A stretch of 64,000 nucleotides of DNA from Pseudomonadota bacterium (GTDB lineage: Bacteria > Myxococcota > Myxococcia > Myxococcales > Myxococcaceae), in the NCBI GenBank assembly GCA_023423535.1, contig JAFAFL010000100.1, forward strand, positions 20,900 through 84,899. Reading direction: 5' to 3'. How positions within the stretch are numbered: position 1 is the first letter of the stretch; each line of letters begins with the position of its first letter. Positions 9,372 through 16,728 of the stretch are shown here, in pieces. Below the pieces are notes generated by a model that saw only the letters and a program-made list of their open reading frames with translations, searched no databases and was not told the origin of the DNA. A program made the translations under genes and the position numbers.

Positions 9372-10388
9372 TCAGCGGCGCTCGGCCGCGGCCTGCGGGG
9401 AGAGGAACGAGTACTCCCTCGCCCAGGCGAGCGTCTGATTGACCTGCTCCGGCGTGAGGATGCCGTTGCGCTCGACGAGCTCGACCTCGGTGCGCATGTC
9501 GGTGTCGAGGAGGTACGGGCCGTCGGTGTTGATCGTGAACTTCACGCCGCGGTCCCAGAAGGTGCGGATGATGTGCGTGAGCTCGGCGATTCCGTCCACC
9601 GCGCGCGTGTGCAGGTTGGAGGTGGGGCACAGCTCGAGCACCACGTCGTGCTCCTTCAGCATCTTCATCGCCTCTTCGTCGTACGCGGCGCGGATGCCGT
9701 GGCCGATGCGGTGCGGACGCAGCCGGTCCACCACGGTCTTCAGGCCCTCGGCGTCGGTGCCCTTCGTCTCTCCCGTGTGCACGGTGCAGCGCAGCCCCGC
9801 CTTGCGCGCGCGGTCGAAGAGGTCCTGGTACTGCGCCACCGCGTCCGGCTTGTGCTCCATCGCGTTGGCCTCCGGTCCGGCGAGGTCGATGCCGACGACG
9901 CCGCGGTTCCGGTACTTGATCGCCTTCTCGAGGATGATCGAGTTCAGCTTGTGGTCGAACTCGCGCGCGAGGCAGAAGATGAGGCCCGCCTTCACGTTGT
10001 ACTCGAGCACCGCGCGATCCATCCCGCGCTGCGCGGCGTGGATGATGTGGTCGAGATCCAGCTCGGAGTTCAGGTTGCGCTTCATCGGGTTGAAGCGAAG
10101 CTCGATCATGGAGACGCGGCTGCCTCGATACTCCTTGCCGATGACCTCGTACACGGAGCGCTCGATCGCCATCGGAGAGGACTGAATCTTCTCCGTCACC
10201 GTGTGCATGATCTTGAGGTAGTCCTCGAGGTTCTTCACGCGATCCGGACGCGCGGTGATCAGCTCCACGAAGTCGAAGTAGTTCTTCGCCGGGAGCTTGA
10301 AACCCTGTTGATGCGCGATGGACCAGAGGACGTGGGGCGCCACCGCGCCGCCTACGTGGATGTGCAGATCGACGAGCTCGCGAGCCAT
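9372..10388 (-). CDS. Adenosine deaminase-family amidohydrolase with altered substrate pocket
   Basis: A 338-residue TIM-barrel metal-dependent deaminase. Zinc and catalytic residues are intact: H9 and H11 in HIH, H204 and E207 in VHTGE, H230 in RIGHG, and D289 in NTD. Two residues that contact adenosine in the characterised enzymes differ. The Asp of the usual H-x-H-x-D-G is Gly13, and the second Asp of the usual NTDDP is Gly290 (NTDGP). In mouse ADA these positions bind the ribose 5'-OH and purine N7. A deaminase chemistry is likely, but plain adenosine may not be the best substrate. The start ATG at 10388 directly precedes the first beta-strand. It is followed by pyrD. Confidence 0.85.
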   Translation of the reverse strand: MARELVDLHIHVGGAVAPHVLWSIAHQQGFKLPAKNYFDFVELITARPDRVKNLEDYLKIMHTVTEKIQSSPMAIERSVYEVIGKEYRGSRVSMIELRFNPMKRNLNSELDLDHIIHAAQRGMDRAVLEYNVKAGLIFCLAREFDHKLNSIILEKAIKYRNRGVVGIDLAGPEANAMEHKPDAVAQYQDLFDRARKAGLRCTVHTGETKGTDAEGLKTVVDRLRPHRIGHGIRAAYDEEAMKMLKEHDVVLELCPTSNLHTRAVDGIAELTHIIRTFWDRGVKFTINTDGPYLLDTDMRTEVELVERNGILTPEQVNQTLAWAREYSFLSPQAAAERR

Positions 10389-10442
10389 GGACGGTGATAG
10401 CCACAAAAGCCCCCGGCCGCCAAGGGGCTGCTCTTCGGGCCT

Positions 10443-11294
10443 TCAGAAGCCGCGCAGCTCCTTCAACGCGTCGTAGGCCTCGCGCAGGTCCCGGAACGTC
10501 TCCGAGGCAATGGCCACCGCACCCGGCCCGAGGTGCGCGACCCTGTCCGGATGGTGCGTCGCCGCGAGCCTGCGGAAGGTCCGCTTGATCTCCTCGTCCG
10601 TCGCATCAGGAGTGAGGCCCAGCCGCTCGTAGTGCGACGCGCCATCTCCCAGATGCAGCGCCTGCACCGAGCGTTCGTCTTCTTCGGAGAGGCCGAGGCC
10701 CAGCGCCACCTGCTCGAGCACCTCGCGCTCCGGTTTGCGCAGCCGGCCGTCGGTCAGCGCGAGCCGGTAGAGCGCGTCCACCAGCAGCAGCAGCTCCGAC
10801 TCCCTGAGCTCTTCACGCGCCACGCGCAGCGCCTCGTCGAGCGACGGCGGTTGATCGCGCGCGGACTTCAGGGCTTCGCGCACGAGGTCGAGCTCGTCGG
10901 GGCCGTACTGCATGCCCTCTTCGAAGAACTCGCGGACCACGCGGACCTCGTCACGTCCCAGTCCGTTGGACGCGTTGGCCACCGCGACGAAGAGGCCGCA
11001 CAGGCGTTCGGCGAAGAGCGACTGCGCCTGCGTCTCCAGCTCCGTCGCGCTCATCGGCTCGGGGAGATCGTCGAGCTCGCGAAGGGTGGGGCGGCGGCGG
11101 CGTACGTCGGTGTCCTCGTCTTCGATGGCCAGGGGAGTCTCCGGCGCCTCCTTCAGCTCGTCGAAGCGATGCCCCGCGAAGAGGCCGATGGCGCCGAGCA
11201 CGAGCGCGGCTGCCCACCCCTGCAGCAGCAGACCGAGCCCCACCCCGATCACCAGCCCGAACACCTTTCCGAACACGATCGCGGAGTCTGGCAT
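10443..11294 (-). CDS. DjlA-like membrane co-chaperone (TerB-like plus J domain)
   Basis: A 283-residue protein in three parts. An N-terminal hydrophobic Gly/Leu hairpin (residues about 7-42) should anchor it in the inner membrane. A helical TerB-like region follows (about 85-205, with DALYRLALTDGRL), and then a C-terminal J domain (YERLGLTPDATDEEIKRTFR, then HHPDR with the HPD tripeptide required to stimulate DnaK ATPase). This is the DjlA arrangement. The ATG at 11294 must be the start because the next Met would remove the anchor. It diverges from folD with only 15 bp between start codons. Its target process is unknown. Confidence 0.87.
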   Translation of the reverse strand: MPDSAIVFGKVFGLVIGVGLGLLLQGWAAALVLGAIGLFAGHRFDELKEAPETPLAIEDEDTDVRRRRPTLRELDDLPEPMSATELETQAQSLFAERLCGLFVAVANASNGLGRDEVRVVREFFEEGMQYGPDELDLVREALKSARDQPPSLDEALRVAREELRESELLLLVDALYRLALTDGRLRKPEREVLEQVALGLGLSEEDERSVQALHLGDGASHYERLGLTPDATDEEIKRTFRRLAATHHPDRVAHLGPGAVAIASETFRDLREAYDALKELRGF

Positions 11295-11309
11295 AGGGTC
11301 CGCCGCGAC

Positions 11310-12167
11310 ATGTCAGGTCAAATCATCGACGGGAAGGCCATCGCCGCGAAGGTGCGCGCCGAGGTGGCCGAGGAGACGCGGGCGTTCACGGCTTCCACTG
11401 GGATCAAGCCGGGGCTGACGGTGGTTCGGGTGGGCGAGGACCAGGCCTCGAAGGTGTACGTCGGCGCGAAGCAGAAGGCCGCGGCGGAGTGCGGCTTCGA
11501 CGGCCAGGAGATCCACCTGCCGGCCACCGCGACCCAGGACGAGGTGCTCGCGCAGGTGCGTGCGCTGAACGCGGATCCGAAGGTGCACGGGATCCTCGTG
11601 CAGTTGCCGCTGCCGAAGGGGATCGACTCCAACGCGATCATCTCCGCGATCGATCCGGGCAAGGACGCCGACGGCTTCCATCCGCTGAACGCGGGTCACC
11701 TGTTCCTCGGTCGTCGGGGCGTGCAGCCGTGTACGCCGGCGGGCGTGATGCGCCTCATCGAGGAGACGGGCACTTCGCTGACAGGCAAGCGCGCGGTGGT
11801 GATTGGCCGCTCGAACATCGTGGGCAAGCCGATGGCGATGATGCTGCTCGCGGCGAACGCGACGGTGGTGATCGCGCACAGCAAGAGCGACGTGGAGGCG
11901 GAAGTCCGTGGGGCGGACGTGGTCGTCGCCGCGGTGGGCGTGGCGGAGCTGGTGAAGGGCGCGTGGATCAAGCCGGGCGCGGTCGTCATCGACGTGGGCA
12001 TGAACCGCAACGCGGAGGGCAAGCTGGTGGGCGACGTGGAGTTCGCCGCCGCCCGCGAGCGCGCGTCGTGGATCACGCCGGTCCCCGGTGGCGTGGGGCC
12101 GATGACCGTGGCGCTGCTGATGCGCAACACGCTCGAGTCGGCGAAGCGGCTCGCGGCGGCGCGCTGA
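11310..12167 (+). CDS. folD: Bifunctional methylenetetrahydrofolate dehydrogenase/cyclohydrolase
   Basis: A 285-residue FolD, which interconverts 5,10-methylene-THF, methenyl-THF and 10-formyl-THF using NADP. Signatures are YVGAKQKAAAECG with the cyclohydrolase Lys, VQLPLPKG, DPGKDADGFHP, PCTPAGV, GRSNIVGKP of the dinucleotide fold, and the C-terminal TPVPGGVGPMT. The length is exactly normal. The upstream ribosome site is weak (AGGG, 10 bases away). It lies head to head with the djlA-like gene and near metF and the gcv genes, making this a folate one-carbon neighbourhood. Confidence 0.97.
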   Translation: MSGQIIDGKAIAAKVRAEVAEETRAFTASTGIKPGLTVVRVGEDQASKVYVGAKQKAAAECGFDGQEIHLPATATQDEVLAQVRALNADPKVHGILVQLPLPKGIDSNAIISAIDPGKDADGFHPLNAGHLFLGRRGVQPCTPAGVMRLIEETGTSLTGKRAVVIGRSNIVGKPMAMMLLAANATVVIAHSKSDVEAEVRGADVVVAAVGVAELVKGAWIKPGAVVIDVGMNRNAEGKLVGDVEFAAARERASWITPVPGGVGPMTVALLMRNTLESAKRLAAAR

Positions 12168-12173
12168 CCCCGG

Positions 12174-12950
12174 CTACTCCTTCAGCCGGTAGCCCGTCCG
12201 GAAGATCCACACCACCACGCCGAGGCACACGAGCAGCACGGCGCACGTCACGCCCAGGCTCACCGCCACGCTGACGTCGCCCTGGCCGTAGAAGCTCCAG
12301 CGGAACCCGCTGATCAGATAGACGACCGGGTTGAAGAGGCTGACCTGCCGCCAGAACGGCGGCAGCATGTCGATTGAATAGAACGCGCCGCCGAGGAAGG
12401 TCAGCGGCGTGACCACGAGCAGCGGCACGAAGCTGAGCTGTTCGAAGCCCTTCGCCCACAGCCCGAGGATGAAGCCGAAGAGGCTGAACGTCACCGACGT
12501 CAGCACGAGGTACGCGACCATCCAGAACGGGTGATCGATCCGTACCGGCACGAACACCGCCGCGGTGCCGAGGATGATGAGGCCGATGATGATCGACTTC
12601 GTCGCCGCGGCGCCGACGTAGGCGACGACCGTCTCCACCGGTGAGATGGGTGCCGAGAGCAGCTCGTAGATCGTCCCGGTGAAGCGCGGGAAGTAGATGC
12701 CGATCGACGCGTTGCTGATGCTCTGCGTGAGCAGCGAGAGCATGAGCAGGCCGGGGACGATGAACGCGCCGTACGGCACGCCGCCCACCTCCTGCATGCG
12801 TGAGCCGATCGCCCCACCGAAGACGACGAAGTAGAGCGCGGTGGTGATGACCGGCCCCACGAGGCTCTGCCACAGCGTGCGTCGCGCGCGCGCCATCTCG
12901 AACTTGTAGATCGACCACACGCCGCGCGGATTGAATCGTGAAGAGGTCAC
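12174..12950 (-). CDS. ABC-2 type transporter permease
   Basis: A 258-residue inner-membrane protein with six hydrophobic helices in the ABC-2 export pattern, including YFVVFGGAIGSRM in the first loop and PLTFLGGAFYSIDMLPPFW before the last helices. The GTG start at 12950 overlaps the stop of the ATPase gene (GTGA), so synthesis is coupled. ABC-2 permeases dimerise and export lipids, glycans or drugs; the cargo cannot be inferred. The gene ends 6 bp from the convergent folD stop, leaving no room for a separate terminator. Confidence 0.93.
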   Translation of the reverse strand: MTSSRFNPRGVWSIYKFEMARARRTLWQSLVGPVITTALYFVVFGGAIGSRMQEVGGVPYGAFIVPGLLMLSLLTQSISNASIGIYFPRFTGTIYELLSAPISPVETVVAYVGAAATKSIIIGLIILGTAAVFVPVRIDHPFWMVAYLVLTSVTFSLFGFILGLWAKGFEQLSFVPLLVVTPLTFLGGAFYSIDMLPPFWRQVSLFNPVVYLISGFRWSFYGQGDVSVAVSLGVTCAVLLVCLGVVVWIFRTGYRLKE

Positions 12951-13885
12951 GCTGCGTCCTCCCCCACGAGCTTCACGAAGATCTCCTCCAGCGAGCTCTT
13001 CTCCGTGGAGAGATCCCGCACCGTCAGCCCGAGCGCTCCCATCTGCTGCAGCAGCGCAGGGATGTCCGTGTTCTCGGCGTGCGCGTCGAACGTGTAGGTC
13101 AGGGACTGGCCGTCCGCTGCCAGCGAGACCTGCCACGCCGCGAGCTCCGGCGGCACCTGCGCCAGCGGTTCACCGAGCTGCACGGTCAACCGCCGCGAGC
13201 CGAGCTTGCGCATCAGCGCCTCCTTCTCCTCGACGAGGATGAGCTCGCCCTTGCGCACCACGCCGATGCGGTCCGCCATCTCCTCCGCCTCTTCGATGTA
13301 GTGGGTGGTGAGGATGATCGTCACCCCGCGCTCGCGCAGGCCGTGCACGAGCCGCCACATGTCGCGGCGCAGCTTCACGTCCACGCCCGCGGTGGGCTCG
13401 TCGAGGAAGAGCACCTTCGGCTCGTGGGAGAGCGCCTTGGCGATGAGCACGCGCCGCTTCATGCCGCCGGAGAGCGTCATGATCTTCGAGTCCTTCCGGT
13501 CGAGCAGCGACAGGTCCTTCAGCAGTCCTTCGAGATACGCGTCGTTCGGCGGAAGTCCGAAGAGGCCGCGGCTGAAGCTCACGGTCGCCCACACGGTCTC
13601 GAACACGTCCGTCGCCAATTCCTGCGGTACCAGTCCGATCTTCGCCCGCGCCGCGCGGTACTCGCGCCGGATGTCGTGGCCGTCCACGGTGACGGTGCCG
13701 CCGGAGGGCATGACGATGCCGCACACCGAGTTGATGAGCGTGGTCTTGCCCGCGCCGTTCGGTCCGAGCAGCGCGAAGAGTTCGCCGCGCCGGATGTCGA
13801 GCGTCACGCTGCGCAGCGCGTGCAGACCGCTGGCGTAGGTCTTCTCGAGGCCGCGGATGGAGATGATCGGATCCCGTAGGTTCAC
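12947..13885 (-). CDS. ABC-2 type transporter ATP-binding protein
   Basis: A 312-residue nucleotide-binding subunit with Walker A GPNGAGKTT, Q-loop VPQE, signature LSGGMKRR, Walker B VLFLDEPTAG and the switch His in TTHYIEEAE. A C-terminal extension of about 80 residues follows, as is common in NodI/CcmA-type exporters. It pairs with the overlapping permease downstream. The GTG at 13885 lies 8 bp after the metF stop with GAAGGG just upstream; a GTG at 13903 that overlaps metF is the alternative. It likely shares the metF transcript by position, but no functional link is evident. Confidence 0.93.
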   Translation of the reverse strand: MNLRDPIISIRGLEKTYASGLHALRSVTLDIRRGELFALLGPNGAGKTTLINSVCGIVMPSGGTVTVDGHDIRREYRAARAKIGLVPQELATDVFETVWATVSFSRGLFGLPPNDAYLEGLLKDLSLLDRKDSKIMTLSGGMKRRVLIAKALSHEPKVLFLDEPTAGVDVKLRRDMWRLVHGLRERGVTIILTTHYIEEAEEMADRIGVVRKGELILVEEKEALMRKLGSRRLTVQLGEPLAQVPPELAAWQVSLAADGQSLTYTFDAHAENTDIPALLQQMGALGLTVRDLSTEKSSLEEIFVKLVGEDAA

Positions 13886-13892
13886 GGGCCCT

Positions 13893-14768
13893 TCATCCCA
13901 CACGGCCCTTCAAAGCGCTGACGATCATGCGCGTCGCCGGGCTCTTGTTCAGCGTGTAGAAGTGGATCCCCGGCACACCGCGCGCGAGCAGCTCCATGCA
14001 CTGCACGGTCGCGTGCGCCACGCCCAGCTGCATCACCGCCGCCGGATCGTCCTTCACGCGCTCGAGCTGCATCGTCAGCCGCATGGGCACCGTGGCGCCG
14101 CACAGCCGCGTGAACCGCGACACCTGATCGAAGTTCGTGATCGGCATGATGCCCGGCACGATCGGGATGTTGATTCCCGCCCTCCGCGCGCGCTCCACGA
14201 AGTCGAAATAGAAGGCGTTGTCGAAGAAGAGCTGGGTGATGAGGAAGTCGAGCCCCGCGTCCACCTTCCGCTTGAGGTGGCGCAGATCGTCGTCGCGGTT
14301 CGGCGTCTCGATGTGGCCTTCGGGATAGGCCGCGCCGCCGAGCGACAGCGTGTGATCGCGCTCGCGGATGAACTCCACCAGTTCGCTCGCGTAGCGGAAG
14401 CCGTTCTCCTCCGGGATGAACTCCTTCTGTCCCGGAGGGGGATCGCCGCGCAGCACGAGCACGTTCTCGATCCGCGCCGCGAGCAGCTCTTCGATGATCC
14501 CGCCGAGCTCCTCGCGCGTGTTTCCGGCGCAGGTGAGGTGCGCCATGGTCTCGATGCCGGTGCGCCACTTGATCTCGCGCACGAGCTTCACCGTGTTTCC
14601 GCGCGCGCTGCCGCCAGCGCCGTACGTCACCGACACGAAGCCCGGCTCGAGCTCCACCAGATCCATCAACGTGGCCAACAGGTTCTTCTCTCCCTCCGGC
14701 GTCTTCGGCGGAAAGAACTCGAACGAGAAGCACGGGTTCGAGGGGTTGAGCCGGTTGCGGATCTTCAT
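13893..14768 (-). CDS. metF: Methylenetetrahydrofolate reductase
   Basis: A 291-residue FAD enzyme that reduces 5,10-methylene-THF to 5-methyl-THF for methionine synthesis. It shows FEFFPPKTPEG at the N-terminus, VTYGAGGS, the T-C-A-G-N-T active loop, VLVLRGDPP, AAYPEGH, ITQLFFDN and FYTLNKSPAT, at the normal length for bacterial MetF. The ATG at 14768 is 48 bp from the divergent gcvT start. A TATAGT element sits so close to this ATG that the transcript could be nearly leaderless. The position next to gcvT and folD fits one-carbon metabolism. Confidence 0.97.
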   Translation of the reverse strand: MKIRNRLNPSNPCFSFEFFPPKTPEGEKNLLATLMDLVELEPGFVSVTYGAGGSARGNTVKLVREIKWRTGIETMAHLTCAGNTREELGGIIEELLAARIENVLVLRGDPPPGQKEFIPEENGFRYASELVEFIRERDHTLSLGGAAYPEGHIETPNRDDDLRHLKRKVDAGLDFLITQLFFDNAFYFDFVERARRAGINIPIVPGIMPITNFDQVSRFTRLCGATVPMRLTMQLERVKDDPAAVMQLGVAHATVQCMELLARGVPGIHFYTLNKSPATRMIVSALKGRVG

Positions 14769-14782
14769 TCGACGACTATAGT
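14755..14782 (+). promoter_or_regulatory. Candidate sigma-70 promoter for gcvT
   Basis: TTGCGG (14755-14760) and TATAGT (14777-14782) are separated by 16 bp in the metF/gcvT divergent region. The -10 is part of the palindrome GACTATAGTC, so it could also serve metF on the other strand. A GAGG ribosome site follows before the gcvT ATG at 14817. The assignment rests on motif spacing only. Confidence 0.35.
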
Positions 14783-14816
14783 CCGCGCGCTTTTTCGCTC
14801 CCCGAGGATCGTACCC

Positions 14817-15917
14817 ATGGCCAGGCAGACTCCGCTCTACGACGCGCACAAGAAGCTCGGCGGGCGGCTGGTGGATTTCTCCGGCTGGGAGCTCCCGGTC
14901 CAGTACAGCGGCGTCGTCGCGGAGCACGAGACGGTGCGCACCGCGGTCGGCCTCTTCGACGTCAGCCACATGGGCGAGATCGAGTTCAAGGGACCGGGCG
15001 CGCTGGAGACGGTGAACCGGCTCATCACCAACGACCTCAACAGGATCGCGGATGGCCAGGCGCTCTACGCGGGCCTGCTCAACGAGAAGGGCGGCTTCGT
15101 GGACGACATCGTCGTCTACCGCTACTCGCCCGAGCACATCTTCATCTGCGTCAACGCGGCGAACCGGCAGAAGGACTTCGACTGGATGAAGGCGCACGCG
15201 CAGGGCGTGACGCCGGTCGATCGTTCGGACGAGTTCGCGCAGATCGCGGTGCAGGGCCCGAAGGCGCCGGCGCTGGTGGCGAGGCTCGCGTCCGGTCAGA
15301 CCACCGCGGCCGACGTCACCGCGATCGGCAGCTACCGCTTCCGCGAGGGCGAGATCGCGGGCGTGCCCTGCATCATCAGCCGCACCGGCTACACCGGTGA
15401 GGACGGCTTCGAGCTCTACTGCCCGCCGCAGCAGGCGGAGAAGCTCTGGTCTGCGCTGATGGAGGCGGGCGCGGCGGACGGGATCAAGCCGTGCGGTCTG
15501 GGCGCGCGCGACTCGCTGCGCACGGAGATGAAGTTCGCGCTCTACGGCAACGACATCGACGATGGGCACACGCCGCTCGAGGCGGGGCTCGGCTGGATCG
15601 TGAAGCTCGACAAGCCGGAGTTCATCGGCAAGGCGGCGCTGGAGGCGCAGAAGGCGCAGGGCGTGCAGCGGAAGCTCGTGGGCTTCGAGCTGACCGAGGC
15701 GGGCGTGCCGCGGCACGGCTATCCGATCCTTGCGAACGGCGAGCGCGTGGGCGAGGTGACGAGCGGGACCATGGGTCCCTCGGTGAAGAAGGCGATCGGC
15801 ATCGGCTACGTGCCCGTGGCGCTGGCGGCGGAGGGGAGCACCTTCCACGTCGAGATCCGCGGGAGGCCGGTGGCGGCGCGCGTGGTGAAGACTCCTTTCT
15901 GGAAGCGAGCGGGGTGA
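14817..15917 (+). CDS. gcvT: Glycine cleavage system T protein (aminomethyltransferase)
   Basis: A 366-residue T protein that moves the aminomethyl carbon from lipoyl-GcvH to tetrahydrofolate, releasing ammonia. Signatures: TPLYDAHKKLGGRLVDFSGWELPVQY, then VGLFDVSHMGE, RTGYTGEDGFE, LGARDSLRTEM and EAGLGWIVKLDK. Length is normal. GAGG precedes the ATG. gcvH starts 4 bp after its stop, so the two are translated from one message. gcvP lies about 3 kb further on, after an interruption. Confidence 0.97.
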   Translation: MARQTPLYDAHKKLGGRLVDFSGWELPVQYSGVVAEHETVRTAVGLFDVSHMGEIEFKGPGALETVNRLITNDLNRIADGQALYAGLLNEKGGFVDDIVVYRYSPEHIFICVNAANRQKDFDWMKAHAQGVTPVDRSDEFAQIAVQGPKAPALVARLASGQTTAADVTAIGSYRFREGEIAGVPCIISRTGYTGEDGFELYCPPQQAEKLWSALMEAGAADGIKPCGLGARDSLRTEMKFALYGNDIDDGHTPLEAGLGWIVKLDKPEFIGKAALEAQKAQGVQRKLVGFELTEAGVPRHGYPILANGERVGEVTSGTMGPSVKKAIGIGYVPVALAAEGSTFHVEIRGRPVAARVVKTPFWKRAG

Positions 15918-15920
15918 GCG

Positions 15921-16310
15921 ATGGCGGACGTACCGGGAAACCTCAAGTACACGAAGGACCACGAGTGGGCGCGCAAGGAGGGCGGCACGATCGTGATCGG
16001 CGTGACCGCGCACGCGCAGGAGTCGCTCGGTGACGTGGTGTACGTGGAGCTGCCGAAGGTGGGCGCCACGCTGACCGCGGGCAGCGCCTTCGGCGTGATC
16101 GAGTCCACCAAGGCGGTGTCGGAGCTCTACGCGCCGCTCACCGGCAAGGTGACGAAGGTCAACAGCGCGCTCTCGGACGAGCCGCACATCGTGAACTCGG
16201 ATCCGTACGGCCAGGGCTGGATCGTGGAGATCGAGCCCTCCGACGCGGGCGCCTACGACGCGCTGATGGACGCGGCCACGTACGCGAAGCACGCGGAAGA
16301 GTCGAAGTAG
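15921..16310 (+). CDS. gcvH: Glycine cleavage system H protein
   Basis: A 129-residue lipoyl carrier that shuttles the aminomethyl group among the P, T and L proteins. The lipoylated Lys is in GVIESTKAVSELYAPL, and the N-terminus (KYTKDHEWARKEGG) and the C-terminal GQGWIVEIEP are typical. It sits directly after gcvT. No dihydrolipoamide dehydrogenase gene is in the window, so that subunit must be encoded elsewhere. Confidence 0.97.
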   Translation: MADVPGNLKYTKDHEWARKEGGTIVIGVTAHAQESLGDVVYVELPKVGATLTAGSAFGVIESTKAVSELYAPLTGKVTKVNSALSDEPHIVNSDPYGQGWIVEIEPSDAGAYDALMDAATYAKHAEESK

Positions 16311-16324
16311 CTTCTTTGGAGGCG

Positions 16325-16642
16325 CTACCGGCGCGGAGGCGGGGTCAGCAGTGGCCCTGCGTACTTCGCCCGGAGCTGCGCCTCACGCTTCACCCCTCGC
16401 TCCGCTGCGCGCGCCTTCTCCTCTTCTCGCGTGCGCGGCGGGCCGTGGACCTCCAGCGCGTCGAACAGGTGCAGCGTGAGGTGGGTGATCTCGTCCACCG
16501 CCGCTTCGAAGACTTCGCGGTTCGCCTGCGACGGCGCGTTCATCCCGGTCAGCTTGCGCACGTACTGCAGCGCGGAGGCGCGGACCTCTTCTTCCGTCGC
16601 GGGCGGCTGGAAGTGGTGCAGTCGCTTGATGTTCCGGCACAT
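16325..16642 (-). CDS. DUF2277 family protein
   Basis: A 105-residue protein beginning MCRNIKRLHHFQPPATEEEV, which is the characteristic N-terminus of the DUF2277 family, followed by the conserved ALQYVRKLTG and AVDEIT helices. No function is established for the family; the N-terminal Cys-Arg-Asn is invariant in the members I recall. It is convergent with gcvH (14 bp between stops) and stands apart from the acyltransferase behind it. Confidence 0.85.
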   Translation of the reverse strand: MCRNIKRLHHFQPPATEEEVRASALQYVRKLTGMNAPSQANREVFEAAVDEITHLTLHLFDALEVHGPPRTREEEKARAAERGVKREAQLRAKYAGPLLTPPPRR

Positions 16643-16728
16643 GCGACAACTGTAACGGCTCCGCCGCCGCGGCTACATGACGCTCGCGTGCTGGCCTGAC
16701 GGCCGCCCGGCTGTTTGCCCCTACGAGG

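Noticed and set aside
9006..10397. Long plus-strand open frame over pyrD and the deaminase
   Set aside because: It runs opposite two genes with firm motifs and has low-complexity composition.
14769..14816. Glycine riboswitch before gcvT
   Set aside because: Only 48 bp separate the divergent metF and gcvT starts, too short for the aptamer, and the 109 bp before gcvP shows none of its conserved core.
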